35,837 nt of DNA from the NCBI GenBank assembly GCA_016928255.1, contig JAFGLB010000156.1, positions 1 through 35,837 of the forward strand. The letters are read 5' to 3'. The position numbers and the translations under genes are program-made. The stretch comes from Bacteroidota bacterium. GTDB lineage: Bacteria; Bacteroidota; Ignavibacteria; UBA10030. Below, piece after piece: positions 23,450 to 33,863 of this stretch (its first letter is position 1; the number at the start of each line of letters is the position of its first letter). The notes under the pieces are model-generated. The model saw only the letters and a program-made list of their open reading frames with translations. It did not search any database and was not told the DNA's origin.

Positions 23450-25153
23450 ATGAGTAAGTATATAATAGGACTTGATTTCGGAACGAACTCCTGCCGCTCT
23501 TTAATTGTAAATGCAGCTGACGGCAAGGAATTAGCAAGTAATGTTTTTCCATATCCATCAGGAAAAGAGGGTGTTATTGTAGACTCTGCCGATCCTCAAT
23601 TGGCAAGGCAGAATCCTCAAGATTACATTCTTGGAATCGAAGCAACAATTAAAAAGGCCTTAAAAAAGGCGAAGCAAGTCCATTCGAAATTTTCTCCAAA
23701 GGATGTAATAGGAATTGGTGTTGATACTACCGGCAGCAGTCCGCTGCCGGTAGATATCAACGGACAGCCGTTGTGTTTTAATAAAAAGTTCAGGAAAAAT
23801 CCCGCCGCAATGGTTTGGCTGTGGAAAGACCATACAAGTTATGCAGAGGCTGCACAGATAACTGAACTCGCAGCAAAACTGCGTCCGCATTATCTTTCAA
23901 AAATCGGCGGTACGTATTCATCCGAGTGGTGGTGGAGTAAAATTCTTCACTGTAAAAATACCGCACCCGAAGTATATGAATCTGCCGGCAGCTGGGTAGA
24001 AATCTGCGATTGGATACCTGCACATCTTGTTGGCGAACTCCGCCCGAACAAAATAAAACGAAGCATCTGCGCTGCAGGCCATAAAGCGATGTATAATAAA
24101 TTATGGGACGGCTTGCCGGATGAGGAATTTCTGAATTCACTTTCACCCGGATTCGGTTCTATAAGAAACCGTCTCTATGACCTGGCGTTTACTGCAGAAA
24201 GCCTGGCCGGTTATTTATCGGAAGAATGGGCTAAGCGGTTGGGACTTACAACCAGTGTTGCAGTAGCAGTTGGCGCATTCGATGCACATATGGGAGCTGT
24301 GGGTGCAGGAATTTCAACGGGTACGATGGTAAAAATACTCGGTACAAGCACCTGCGATATAATGATCTCGCCGAATCAAAGAATTTTAAATGATATTCCG
24401 GGTGTATGCGGAATTGTCGACGGTTCAGTGGAAGGCGGGTATTACGGTGTAGAAGCAGGCCAGTCGGCTGTCGGCGATATTTTTCTCTGGTTCGTTAATA
24501 ATCTCGTCCCCAATTCATTCGGCAAAACGCAGGATGAAAAATTCAAAAATCTTCAGGCCGCCGCTAAAAAATTAAAGCCCGGCGAAACAGGACTGCTGGC
24601 GCTTGATTGGAATAACGGAAACCGCACTATTCTTGTAGATGTCCGTCTGAGCGGCTTGATTCTCGGACAAACACTTCATACGGAACCGCATGAAATTTAC
24701 CGTGCCCTGATAGAAGGAACGGCATTTGGAGCTCTTGCAATAATAGACCGTATTGAAGAATACGGATTGAAGATAAACGAGATTGTCAATTGCGGCGGGC
24801 TTGCTTCCAAGAATCCGCTGTTAATGCAGATTTATGCGGATGTAACCGGCAGACCTATGAAAATATCCAAAAGCGACCAGACACCGGCATTAGGTGCATC
24901 GATTTTTGCAGCGGTTGCAGCCGGTAAAAAAGCAGGCGGTTTTTCTTCGGTCGATGAAGCCAAGCAGAAAATGACAGGGACAGGCAGGAAATTTATGCCT
25001 ATCAGGGAAAATCATGAAATATATAAGAAGTTATATATCGTATATCGCCAACTGCATGACGGATTCGGTACTAAAAAATGGTCCGGCAGTATGTTTAATG
25101 TTATGAAAGATTTGATGGCAATACGCGATCAGGTAAGAAAAAAAAATAGATAG
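23450..25153 (+). CDS. araB: L-ribulokinase
   Basis: A 567-residue FGGY-family kinase that phosphorylates L-ribulose to L-ribulose 5-phosphate. The N-terminus GLDFGTNSCRSLIV is the phosphate-binding turn; later signatures are GIGVDTTGSSPLPVD, GGTYSSEWWWSKI, VAVGAFDAHMGAVGAGI, GTSTCDIM and the C-terminal NCGGLASKNPLLMQIYADVTGRPM. This set, especially FDAHMGAVGAG and the araB-type long middle, separates ribulokinase from xylulokinase. Start ATG with ribosome-binding site aaagagaaa. araA and araD lie downstream in the same operon, so the full pathway is encoded here. Confidence 0.95.
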   Translation: MSKYIIGLDFGTNSCRSLIVNAADGKELASNVFPYPSGKEGVIVDSADPQLARQNPQDYILGIEATIKKALKKAKQVHSKFSPKDVIGIGVDTTGSSPLPVDINGQPLCFNKKFRKNPAAMVWLWKDHTSYAEAAQITELAAKLRPHYLSKIGGTYSSEWWWSKILHCKNTAPEVYESAGSWVEICDWIPAHLVGELRPNKIKRSICAAGHKAMYNKLWDGLPDEEFLNSLSPGFGSIRNRLYDLAFTAESLAGYLSEEWAKRLGLTTSVAVAVGAFDAHMGAVGAGISTGTMVKILGTSTCDIMISPNQRILNDIPGVCGIVDGSVEGGYYGVEAGQSAVGDIFLWFVNNLVPNSFGKTQDEKFKNLQAAAKKLKPGETGLLALDWNNGNRTILVDVRLSGLILGQTLHTEPHEIYRALIEGTAFGALAIIDRIEEYGLKINEIVNCGGLASKNPLLMQIYADVTGRPMKISKSDQTPALGASIFAAVAAGKKAGGFSSVDEAKQKMTGTGRKFMPIRENHEIYKKLYIVYRQLHDGFGTKKWSGSMFNVMKDLMAIRDQVRKKNR

Positions 25154-25199
25154 ATTTAAACTCCAGCCTAAAATACAATAACCCAGGCGGATAGGCACT

Positions 25200-27158
25200 A
25201 TGAAAAAATGGCCGGCGTTTTGTGCATTGTTTTTATTATCCGTTGTTCAATGCATGGCACAGTTTTTAGAATTTTCCGATTATCCGATTTCCATGGTGGA
25301 TATTAGGAAAGTTGAACTTACCGATAATTTCTGGCTTCCCAAGATAAAGATCGTACAGAACAACACGATCAGTTACGGCTTTGAAAAATGCCGGAGCGAA
25401 GGCAGGCTGGAAAATTTTATGATTGCCGGCGGTAAAATGAAAGGCAAAGTCAGAGGTAAGATGCCTTTCGATGACACAGATGTTTACAAGATTATCGAAG
25501 GTGCATCTTATTCTTTAATCAGTGCTCCTAATAAAGAGCTGGATGCGTATCTTGATTCGGTTATCAGTATTATCAAAACAGGCCAGGAATCCGACGGGTA
25601 TATAACAACATGGTTTACTATAGATCCCGATAATCCTCCCGCACCATGGGTGCCTAAAAACGGCAAGCGCTGGACGCGTGCAGGATCGAGTCACGAACTT
25701 TACAACAGCGGCCATTTGTTTGAAGCCGCAGCTGCGCACTACAGAGCAACCGGTAAAAGAAATTTCCTCGATATAGCGGTTAAAAACGCCGATCTGCTTG
25801 TCGAGAACTTCGGTCCAGGCAAGCTTACCATACCGCCGGGTCATCAGATTGTTGAAACCGGATTGATACAACTCTATCGAATTACGGGCAATGAGAAATA
25901 TTTAAAATTAGCTAAATGCTTCCTCGACTGGCGGGGAGATTCCACCACACACAATTTATACGGAGAATACAGCCAGGATCACAAATCCGTACAACAGCAG
26001 GATGAAATTGTGGGACATGCCGTACGCGCCGTTTACATGTATGCCGGTATGACAGATATTGCTGCCATCCAAAAAGATACGATGTACTTGAAAGCTGTAA
26101 TGAATATCTGGAAAAATATGGTTGAAAGAAAAATATACCTCACCGGCGGTATCGGTGCAAAGCATGAAGGCGAATCGCTGGGCAGGGATTATGAATTACC
26201 CAACCTGACTGCTTACGGCGAGACTTGTGCATCTATCGGCAATGTTTACTGGAATACGCGTCTTTTCATGCTTTCAGGCGATGCAAAATATTTCAATATA
26301 ATCGAACGAACTCTGTATAACGGATTAATTTCCGGGATTTCGCTCGACGGCAGGAGTTTCTTCTATGTGAATCCGCTTGAATCGGACGGAAAATTTAAAT
26401 TCAACTCAGGTTCAAATACACGTCAGCCATGGTTTGATTGTTCATGCTGTCCTACAAATTTGATCCGTTTTATTCCTTCTCTGCCCGGGCTGATTTACGC
26501 TGTCCAAAAGGATACTCTGTATATCAATCTATATGCTTCCAATAAAGCCGAATTTAACACAGAGAACGGTGTGACCACGATAGAACAGCAGACGGAATAT
26601 CCTTGGAACGGTGAAGTAAAAATTAAAATCAATCCGCATAAGGACTCATATTTTACCTTAAAGCTGAGAATGCCGGGATGGGCGCAGAATGAAGTTGTAC
26701 CGGGCGATTTATATACTTACACAGATAATCTTAATGACAGGATCGATATTGCTGTTAACGGCAGAAAAATTGAATACAGGAATGACAGAAATTATGCTGC
26801 AGTCACCAGATTATGGAAGCAGGGAGATCAAATAACAATAAGTTTACCCATGAAAGTACGACGCGTTGTTTCAAATATTAAAGTCAAAGATAATGTAGGC
26901 ATGACGGCGCTCGAATACGGGCCGATTGTTTATTGCCTTGAAGGGATTGATAATAATCAGCTGGATAATATTTCTATTCCGGCGGATGCGAAACTTGCTG
27001 TTAAGAAGCAAAATGATTTACTCGGCGGTGTTAATATAATTATGGGTGAAATTCAGGCCGGAGACGGCGAAAGCAGGCTGAATATTACTGCAATACCGTA
27101 TTATGCATGGCTGAATCGATGGCCGGGAAAAATGAAAGTCTGGCTGCCGCAAAGATAA
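25200..27158 (+). CDS. GH127 beta-L-arabinofuranosidase
   Basis: A 652-residue exported glycoside hydrolase of family 127. After the signal peptide (WPAFCALFLLSVVQCMAQ) come FWLPKIKIVQNNTI, GRLENFM, PFDDTDVYKIIEGASYSL and GQESDGYITTWF. The zinc/catalytic residues of the Bifidobacterium HypBA1 type are visible: GETCASIGN (Glu about 341, Cys about 343) and WFDCSCCPTN with adjacent Cys about 416 and 417, one of them the expected nucleophile. It should release arabinofuranose from plant beta-arabino-oligosaccharides. Periplasmic or surface location; no type IX sorting domain. It is flanked by araB and a GH31 gene in the arabinose operon. Confidence 0.92.
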   Translation: MKKWPAFCALFLLSVVQCMAQFLEFSDYPISMVDIRKVELTDNFWLPKIKIVQNNTISYGFEKCRSEGRLENFMIAGGKMKGKVRGKMPFDDTDVYKIIEGASYSLISAPNKELDAYLDSVISIIKTGQESDGYITTWFTIDPDNPPAPWVPKNGKRWTRAGSSHELYNSGHLFEAAAAHYRATGKRNFLDIAVKNADLLVENFGPGKLTIPPGHQIVETGLIQLYRITGNEKYLKLAKCFLDWRGDSTTHNLYGEYSQDHKSVQQQDEIVGHAVRAVYMYAGMTDIAAIQKDTMYLKAVMNIWKNMVERKIYLTGGIGAKHEGESLGRDYELPNLTAYGETCASIGNVYWNTRLFMLSGDAKYFNIIERTLYNGLISGISLDGRSFFYVNPLESDGKFKFNSGSNTRQPWFDCSCCPTNLIRFIPSLPGLIYAVQKDTLYINLYASNKAEFNTENGVTTIEQQTEYPWNGEVKIKINPHKDSYFTLKLRMPGWAQNEVVPGDLYTYTDNLNDRIDIAVNGRKIEYRNDRNYAAVTRLWKQGDQITISLPMKVRRVVSNIKVKDNVGMTALEYGPIVYCLEGIDNNQLDNISIPADAKLAVKKQNDLLGGVNIIMGEIQAGDGESRLNITAIPYYAWLNRWPGKMKVWLPQR

Positions 27159-27205
27159 AAAGAGCATGATGCAGATGATAATAAATCGATTTCAAGGATA
27201 TTACT

Positions 27206-30052
27206 ATGTTTAATTGCCGGCGGCTGAAAATTCAAGCAATATTTTTACTGCTGATTTTATTTCAGTTATGCTCTGCTTTTGAAAAACAATCCGATGGTAT
27301 TTTTCTGGTATTGAAGAAAAGAAGTGATAGTGATGTACAATGGCTGAAGGTTCAGGTCTGCAGTGAAAGCATAATCCGGGTTATTGCATCTCCAGTCAGG
27401 TCTTTTTCAAACCATCCGAGTCTTATTGTTGAAAAGAAAGTATGGGAACCTGTTGACTGGACGGTGAAAGAGACGGGGAGATGGATTATACTATCTACAG
27501 CGAAACTTGCTGTTCGTATTAATTCGAAAACTGGAGCAATTTCATTTTTCAGCGCGAATGGCAAACCGGTGCTGGAAGAAGAAGACAGCGGCGGGAAGAT
27601 TATAACATCTGCAGAAGTTATGGGTGAAAAGGCATTCCATATTCAGCAGGTATTTAAATCGGCCGAAGACGAGGCGTTTTACGGGCTGGGCGGGCATCAG
27701 AATTCCATTATGAATTATAAGGGTCACGATGTGGATTTATGGCAGCATAATATGGTGGCAGTTGTGCCTTTTCTGGTCTCAAGCAGGAATTATGGAATTC
27801 TCTGGGATAATAATTCAAGAACGAAATTCGGCGATATCCGCGAATACGAGCCGATTTCTTCATTAAAACTCACAAGCGATGACTGCGCTGAAGGATGTCT
27901 GACGGCGGAGTATTATAGGGATTCAAATTTCGACACTGTATTTGCAGTTCGTAATGAACAACGGATTGAACATGAGTTTATTGATGTTAACGACAGCTTC
28001 CCTGAAGGATTCTTACAAAATGCAGCTGCTGTAAGATGGAGCGGTAAGATACAATGCCATAAATCAGGTATCCATAAATTCAGGTTATATTCAAGCGGCT
28101 ATATAAAAATGTGGCTCGATGGAAAGTTAGTTGTTGACGGCTGGCGGCAGAATTGGAATCCATGGACGCATTTTGCAAAACTAGACATGAAATCCGGAAG
28201 CAAATATGATATAAAAATTGAATGGATTCATTCAGGTGGATACATCGGATTGAAATGCCTTGAACCTGATAATAAGGATTATGTAAACAGATTGTCGCTT
28301 TATTCCGAGGTTGCCGATCAAATTGATTACTATTTCGTAAATGGAGATAATCCTGACGAAGTAATTCATGGCTATCGGAAAATAACGGGTAAAGCACCGA
28401 TGATGCCTAAGTGGGCAATGGGTTTCTGGCAATCGCGCGAGCATTATAATTCACAGTCCGACATAATTTCAACTGTAGAAGAATACCGGAAACGCAGAAT
28501 ACCGCTTGATAACATTGTTCAAGATTGGTTTTACTGGAAAGAAGACAAATGGGGGGATTCCGAATTCGATTCAACCCGTTATCCTGATCCGAAAGGAATG
28601 ATAAAAAAACTTCATAATGATCTTAATACGAAAATTATGATATCTGTCTGGCCGAAATTTTATGCAGGATCGAAGTATTATGATCTCTTTAAAGAAAATG
28701 GCTGGCTGTACATGCGCAATATTGAGAAAGGACAAAAAGATTGGGTTGGTCCGGGATATATATCGACTTTTTATGACGTGTACAATGCTGATGCAAGAAA
28801 GGCTTTCTGGGAAATACTAAATAAAAATCTTTTCAGTCTCGGCATCGATGCCTGGTGGCTGGATTGCACGGAGCCGGATATTCAATCAAATCTTTCAAGA
28901 ACGGAAACTATACTTCGTCAAAATCCGAATGCATTAGGAACCGCTTCAAGATATCTGAATGCGTATTCTCTATTGAGTGCGAAAGGTGTTTACGAAGGTC
29001 AACGCAGTGCAAATGCCGATCAGCGTGTTTATATACTGACCCGGTCTGCTTTTGCCGGCCAGCAAAAATATGCAGCAACTACCTGGAGTGGAGACATAGC
29101 TGCCCGCTGGTATGATATGAAGGCTCAAATCTCATCCGGCACAAATTTTTCTATTTCCGGAATACCATACTGGTCGATGGATATCGGCGGTTTTTCTGTA
29201 GAACCCAGGTATGAACGGCCGGATGATAATGATTTGGATGAATGGCGCGAACAGATGACGCGCTGGTTTCAATTCGGAGCTTTCTGTCCGATTTTCCGTT
29301 CCCATGGCCAATTTCCATATCGTGAAATTTTTAATATTGCACCGGATAACCATCCGGCTTATAGTTCCATGCTCGCATATAATAAATTACGCTATAGATT
29401 GATGCCGTACATATACTCCCTCTCGGGTATGGTTACACACGAAGACTATACAATTATGCGTCCCTTGGTTATGGATTTTGGCAGCGATAATAAAGTTTTT
29501 GATATTAACGATCAGTATATGTTCGGACCCGCATTTCTTATAAATCCGGTCACTGAATATAAGGCAAGAAAACGGAATATATATCTGCCTTCAGGTTCAG
29601 GGTGGTATCATTTCCAGACAGGCAGATATTATGAAGGCGGGCAGAATGTGCAGGCAGACGCGCCGTATTCTGAAATGCCGATTTTTATAAAAGAAGGCTC
29701 GATTATTCCGTTCGGACCTGATATTCAGTACACATCTGAAAAGCCGGCAGATACAATTAAATTGTTTATTTATACAGGCAAAAATTCCGGCTTTAATCTT
29801 TACGAAGATGAGGGTGATAATTATAATTATGAAAAAGGATTGTATTCAATTATTACATTTAAGTGGGAAGAGAGTAATAAGTTGTTAATGGTTGAAGACC
29901 GCAGGGGTGATTTTCCCGGTATGCTGAAGAATAGAATTTTTGAGATCGTTCTGATTGGGAAAAACCAGAGTGCAGGATATGAAAATGCAAAACCGGTAAA
30001 AGCAGTTTTTTATTCAGGGGAAAAGATAAGAGAAAAATTTGATTTTGAATGA
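27206..30052 (+). CDS. GH31 alpha-glycosidase with PA14 domain
   Basis: A 948-residue exported enzyme. A signal peptide (IFLLLILFQLCSAF) is followed by the GH31 N-terminal domain (EAFYGLGGHQNSIMNYKGHDVDLW), a PA14-type insert at about residues 230-355 (AEYYRDSNF, KFRLYSSGYIKMWLDGKLVVDGW) and the catalytic barrel. The nucleophile aspartate is in DAWWLDCTEPD (near 553) and the acid/base aspartate in TWSGDIAARW (near 631). The C-terminus is the beta-sheet region of GH31. PA14-bearing GH31 enzymes include xyloglucan alpha-xylosidases, so it may trim arabinoxylan- or xyloglucan-like side chains together with GH127. Exact bond is unproven. Confidence 0.9.
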   Translation: MFNCRRLKIQAIFLLLILFQLCSAFEKQSDGIFLVLKKRSDSDVQWLKVQVCSESIIRVIASPVRSFSNHPSLIVEKKVWEPVDWTVKETGRWIILSTAKLAVRINSKTGAISFFSANGKPVLEEEDSGGKIITSAEVMGEKAFHIQQVFKSAEDEAFYGLGGHQNSIMNYKGHDVDLWQHNMVAVVPFLVSSRNYGILWDNNSRTKFGDIREYEPISSLKLTSDDCAEGCLTAEYYRDSNFDTVFAVRNEQRIEHEFIDVNDSFPEGFLQNAAAVRWSGKIQCHKSGIHKFRLYSSGYIKMWLDGKLVVDGWRQNWNPWTHFAKLDMKSGSKYDIKIEWIHSGGYIGLKCLEPDNKDYVNRLSLYSEVADQIDYYFVNGDNPDEVIHGYRKITGKAPMMPKWAMGFWQSREHYNSQSDIISTVEEYRKRRIPLDNIVQDWFYWKEDKWGDSEFDSTRYPDPKGMIKKLHNDLNTKIMISVWPKFYAGSKYYDLFKENGWLYMRNIEKGQKDWVGPGYISTFYDVYNADARKAFWEILNKNLFSLGIDAWWLDCTEPDIQSNLSRTETILRQNPNALGTASRYLNAYSLLSAKGVYEGQRSANADQRVYILTRSAFAGQQKYAATTWSGDIAARWYDMKAQISSGTNFSISGIPYWSMDIGGFSVEPRYERPDDNDLDEWREQMTRWFQFGAFCPIFRSHGQFPYREIFNIAPDNHPAYSSMLAYNKLRYRLMPYIYSLSGMVTHEDYTIMRPLVMDFGSDNKVFDINDQYMFGPAFLINPVTEYKARKRNIYLPSGSGWYHFQTGRYYEGGQNVQADAPYSEMPIFIKEGSIIPFGPDIQYTSEKPADTIKLFIYTGKNSGFNLYEDEGDNYNYEKGLYSIITFKWEESNKLLMVEDRRGDFPGMLKNRIFEIVLIGKNQSAGYENAKPVKAVFYSGEKIREKFDFE

Positions 30053-30089
30053 CATCACGATTTTTTAAATAATTATAGAAGGTGTCAAA

Positions 30090-30779
30090 GTGCTTAAAAA
30101 AATAAAGCGACAAGTTCTTGAAGCGAATCTGTATCTGGCGGATTTGAATCTTGTAACCTTAACATGGGGAAATGTAAGCGGTATTTCACGCGAAGAGGGA
30201 TTTGTAGTTATAAAACCAAGCGGTGTTGATTATAAAAAAATGAAGTTGAATGATTTGGTGGTAGTGGATTTATCCGGAAAAGTTGTTGAAGGCGATTTGA
30301 GGCCGTCATCGGATACGCCGACACATCTGGAATTATATAAGGCATTTACAGGCATTGGCGGCATTGCGCACAGCCATAGTGAATATGCCACGGTATTTGC
30401 TCAGGCTTGCAGGGAAATCGTGTGTTACGGCACCACGCATGCAGATACGTTTGACGGAAATGTTCCAGTGACAAGATTTTTGAAAAAAGGTGAAGTTGAA
30501 AAGAATTACGAAATTAACACAGGAAAAGTAATTATTGAGCGGTTCGGCAAACTTGATCCTGCAGCCGTGCCGGGAGTTCTGGTTGCCGGCCATGCACCGT
30601 TTACATGGGGGAAAGATGCATATGATGCGGTAAAAAACAATTTAATATTGGAGAAGATAGCAAAGATGGCGTTGAACTCGCTTGGATTAAATCCCAGGCT
30701 CAGACAATTGCCGGATTATATTTTAAGAAAACATAATCAGAGAAAGCATGGACCGAATGCTTATTACGGTCAGAGATAA
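30090..30779 (+). CDS. araD: L-ribulose-5-phosphate 4-epimerase
   Basis: A 229-residue class II aldolase/epimerase that converts L-ribulose 5-phosphate to D-xylulose 5-phosphate. Signatures are LTWGNVSGI, IKPSGVDY, VEGDLRPSSDTPTHLELYKAF, the zinc-binding HSHSEYATVFAQA and VLVAGHAPFTWGKDA (third metal histidine), then the C-terminal HGPNAYYGQ typical of AraD. The start is GTG with ribosome-binding site agaaggtg. It follows the GH31 gene by 37 bases and precedes araA. Confidence 0.95.
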   Translation: MLKKIKRQVLEANLYLADLNLVTLTWGNVSGISREEGFVVIKPSGVDYKKMKLNDLVVVDLSGKVVEGDLRPSSDTPTHLELYKAFTGIGGIAHSHSEYATVFAQACREIVCYGTTHADTFDGNVPVTRFLKKGEVEKNYEINTGKVIIERFGKLDPAAVPGVLVAGHAPFTWGKDAYDAVKNNLILEKIAKMALNSLGLNPRLRQLPDYILRKHNQRKHGPNAYYGQR

Positions 30780-30811
30780 TTATTACATAAAAAAAACTTA
30801 TAAGGACTAAT

Positions 30812-32305
30812 ATGATAAATCTTAAGCAATATGAAGTATGGTTCGCAACCGGCAGTCAGCATTTATACGGGCCTGAAACGCTCAGGCAGGTTGCGCAGAA
30901 TTCGCAGGCAATAGTTGATGGATTGAATGCTTCCGGAAATATTCAAGTGAAAATTGTTTTCAAGCCTGTTTTGACAACCCCGGAAGCTATTCACTCTCTT
31001 TGCCTCGATGCAAATTCACAGCCGAACTGCATTGGTATGATTATGTGGATGCATACTTTTTCCCCGGCTAAAATGTGGATAGGCGGATTAAAAACGCTGG
31101 TTAAACCGTTCGTTCATCTGCATACACAATCGAATCGTGATATTCCATGGGATTCAATCGATATGGATTTCATGAACCTTAATCAGGCGGCACATGGAGA
31201 CAGGGAATTCGGTTTCATTTGCACACGCATGGGTAAGAAACGCAAGGTCATAGTCGGCTACTGGCAGGATCAATCCATTCATCAACAGTTGGATACATGG
31301 ACGCGCGTTGCAGCTGCATGGGCAGATGCACAAGGCGGAAAGATCGCACGTTTTGGCGATAATATGCGCGATGTAGCGGTTACGGAAGGCGATAAAGTAG
31401 AAGCACAGATCCGTTTGGGTTACTCGGTGAACGGTTATGGAATTGGAGAATTGGTTAAATATGTGAATGAAATATCGGATGCCGATATCGATAAATTGAT
31501 TGCAGAATATGAAGCAAAGTATGCTGTTGCGGCTTCAGCAAAAAAAGGCGGTGAGAAATATATCAATCTTCGCGAAACGGCCCGTATTGAATTGGGAATG
31601 CGAGCATTTCTTAGTGAAGGTAAGTTCAAGGCATTCACAACAACATTCGAAGACCTCTATGGGTTAAAACAATTACCCGGTCTGGCTGTTCAGCGTCTTA
31701 TGGCAGATGGTTATGGATTCGGCGCGGAAGGCGACTGGAAAACAGCGGCGTTAGTACGCTCCATGAAGGTGATGGCAACAGGCTTGAAAGGCGGAACATC
31801 CTTTATGGAAGACTACACATATCATTTAAATCCGGCAGGGATGAAAGTGCTGGGTGCACATATGCTGGAGGTATGCGAATCCATTGCTGAAGGAAAACCG
31901 TCGCTGGAAGTACACAAGCTTGGTATTGGAGGCAAAGACGATCCGCCGCGGCTTGTTTTCAATGTTCCTAATGGTGCGGCTTTAAATGCGTCTTTGATAG
32001 ATATGGGGACGCGTTTCCGCTTGATTGTCAATGAGGTTGATGTTGTTTCGCCGGATCGGCCTCTGCCAAAACTGCCGGTTGCGCGTGCAATTTGGATTCC
32101 CAAGCCAAATCTCCAGATAGGAGCCGCAGCATGGATATTGGCAGGAGGTGCGCATCATACAGGATTTAGCCAGGCAATCACTGCAGAGTACTTGGAAGAT
32201 TTTGCAGATATCGCAGACATGGAATATCTCTTAATTGACGGATCAACTAAAATCTCTCAGTTCAAAAAGGAACTTCGTTGGAACGAAGCATCGTTTGGGC
32301 GGTGA
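30812..32305 (+). CDS. araA: L-arabinose isomerase
   Basis: A 497-residue cytoplasmic isomerase converting L-arabinose to L-ribulose, first step of the pathway. Diagnostic segments: [14 protein letters not shown] at the N-terminus, [69 protein letters not shown] with the metal-ligand glutamate, [25 protein letters not shown] with metal-ligand residues, and [13 protein letters not shown]. Length equals the usual about 500 residues. Good ribosome-binding site (aaggact). Last gene of the operon; a weak hairpin (gtcttt/aaagac, 32322-32348) follows without a T-run. Confidence 0.96.
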   Translation: MINLKQYEVWFATGSQHLYGPETLRQVAQNSQAIVDGLNASGNIQVKIVFKPVLTTPEAIHSLCLDANSQPNCIGMIMWMHTFSPAKMWIGGLKTLVKPFVHLHTQSNRDIPWDSIDMDFMNLNQAAHGDREFGFICTRMGKKRKVIVGYWQDQSIHQQLDTWTRVAAAWADAQGGKIARFGDNMRDVAVTEGDKVEAQIRLGYSVNGYGIGELVKYVNEISDADIDKLIAEYEAKYAVAASAKKGGEKYINLRETARIELGMRAFLSEGKFKAFTTTFEDLYGLKQLPGLAVQRLMADGYGFGAEGDWKTAALVRSMKVMATGLKGGTSFMEDYTYHLNPAGMKVLGAHMLEVCESIAEGKPSLEVHKLGIGGKDDPPRLVFNVPNGAALNASLIDMGTRFRLIVNEVDVVSPDRPLPKLPVARAIWIPKPNLQIGAAAWILAGGAHHTGFSQAITAEYLEDFADIADMEYLLIDGSTKISQFKKELRWNEASFGR

Positions 32306-32386
32306 ATTAAACAGATAAACAGTCTTTGTGGATCTTAATCGGAAAGACAGAAAAAAGCCGGGCTGATTTCAATTTTCCGCAAATAG

Positions 32387-32485
32387 TTGATTGCAGATGC
32401 TGATATACACGCATACGTTGCCGGCGGCGAAGTCTTGAAAACTAATCAGAATTCTTTCGGCTGGATCAGGGATGTTGCCAATTAA
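32387..32485 (+). pseudogene. Possible C-terminal gene remnant
   Basis: One frame reads ADADIHAYVAGGEVLKTNQNSFGWIRDVAN and a stop, protein-like in composition, with a stop just before it and no start codon. It lies between araA and the converging kinase gene (277-base gap). It could be the end of a lost gene. I do not recognise the family, and chance is possible. Confidence 0.25.
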
Positions 32486-32582
32486 AGAAATGGGACGTTT
32501 TTACCGGCTTGTTCTGATTGAACAACATTTTCCGCACAAGCAGAGAGTGATTGATACAAATCAGGATATATATGCCGGAGAA

Positions 32583-33863
32583 TTATTTGACCGGGAGAGA
32601 AATATAAAAAGTCGAACCTTTTTTGAGCTGACTTTCAACCCAGACGCGCCCATTGTGCGCTTCGACAATTTTGCGGACTATTACAAGTCCCAGTCCTGTG
32701 CTCGACTCGCCCGATGTAGTTTGAACACTTGTCCTTGAAAACGGTTTAAAAAGCTTGTTCAATTCATTAGGAGGGATTCCCTGGCCTTCATCGCTTACGG
32801 ATATAATAAGATTATTATTTTCCTGTCTGGAGAGGATTGCGACTTTCGATTGCGGGAATGAAAATTTTATGGCATTTGAAATAAGATTATTCAGGGCTTG
32901 TTCTATTTTTTTTCTGTCAAGCTGAAGGACCGGCAGGTTCTCTTCCGAATTATATTCGACCGTAATTTGTTTTCTCCCGGCAATGACGCGGTTTAAAGAG
33001 ACATTATTGCGGATAAGGTCGACGATATTTACCGATTCAAGATGTATTGAAAGTTTTCCGGATTCGATAACGCTCACATCCAGCAGTTCCTCGATAAGAC
33101 CCCGCATGAATTTACTCGATTGCTTGATCATTTCAAGAAATTCCTTTATCTCAGAGCATGCTTTGTCTTTTAATTCTTCCGTAATAAGATCCGCCGCGGT
33201 ATAAATGGTTGTCAGAGGATTGCGCAGGTCGTGCGCTGCGATGCTCAAAAAACGGTTCTTTTCCTGGTTGAGTTTTTCAAGCTGGACATTTTTTTGCTCA
33301 AGCTGCCTGTGAATTTCCATAAGGTCTGCGTGCGCTTTATGGAGTTCGTTGTTTTTCTGGACTGCATTATCGTATGTTGAGAGCAGAAGATCGATAATCT
33401 GCATGCGATCGGAATCGATGAAGTATCTTTCACCTGCGAATACTATTTCTATTTCACCGTCTTGAGGGATATTTTTCCGAATTTGCAGATTCGCAAAAAT
33501 ATTTTTTATGCAGGCAATGAGAAACGAATCCTCGTAAGGCTTGGTTAGAAAGTTATCGGCACCTGCCTGCAGCCCTTTTATTACATCCTGCGGATCGGAT
33601 AAAGATGTAAGCAGCATTACAGGTATGGACTTGAGCTCAGGATCACTTTTAACGGTTTTGCACAATGCAAATCCATCCATCACAGGCATAATGATGTCAG
33701 TGATAATCAAGTTCGGCCTATTCCGTCTGATGACTTCAAGGGCATCGGATCCGTTATTTGCTGAATTGACCGCGTAGCCGTTTTCTTCAAGTATGAAACG
33801 GAGCATTTTAGTCTGAGTGGGGCTGTCTTCGACTATAAGGATATTTGCCTTGGCATCTGTCAA
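32583..33863 (-). CDS. Receiver-histidine kinase hybrid
   Basis: A 426-residue cytoplasmic signalling protein. Order: a receiver domain (ILIVEDSPTQTK, phospho-acceptor aspartate in LIITDIIMP, LTS, and the conserved lysine in TKPYED), a linker coiled coil (DLMEIHRQLEQKNVQLEKLNQEKNRFL), a HisKA dimerisation domain with the histidine in AAHDLRNPLTT, and an HATPase domain with N box (LNNLISNAIKFS), DEGQGIP and STGLGLVIV. Receiver-first kinases sense input from another kinase and relay it; no cognate partner gene is adjacent. The start codon is TTG with GGA about nine bases upstream. It diverges from the next gene across 343 bases. Confidence 0.9.
   Translation of the reverse strand: MTDAKANILIVEDSPTQTKMLRFILEENGYAVNSANNGSDALEVIRRNRPNLIITDIIMPVMDGFALCKTVKSDPELKSIPVMLLTSLSDPQDVIKGLQAGADNFLTKPYEDSFLIACIKNIFANLQIRKNIPQDGEIEIVFAGERYFIDSDRMQIIDLLLSTYDNAVQKNNELHKAHADLMEIHRQLEQKNVQLEKLNQEKNRFLSIAAHDLRNPLTTIYTAADLITEELKDKACSEIKEFLEMIKQSSKFMRGLIEELLDVSVIESGKLSIHLESVNIVDLIRNNVSLNRVIAGRKQITVEYNSEENLPVLQLDRKKIEQALNNLISNAIKFSFPQSKVAILSRQENNNLIISVSDEGQGIPPNELNKLFKPFSRTSVQTTSGESSTGLGLVIVRKIVEAHNGRVWVESQLKKGSTFYISLPVK

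Noticed and set aside
32472-32738. Plus-strand 88-residue ORF
   Set aside because: Its second half is antisense to the kinase gene and its start lies in the gene-free gap.
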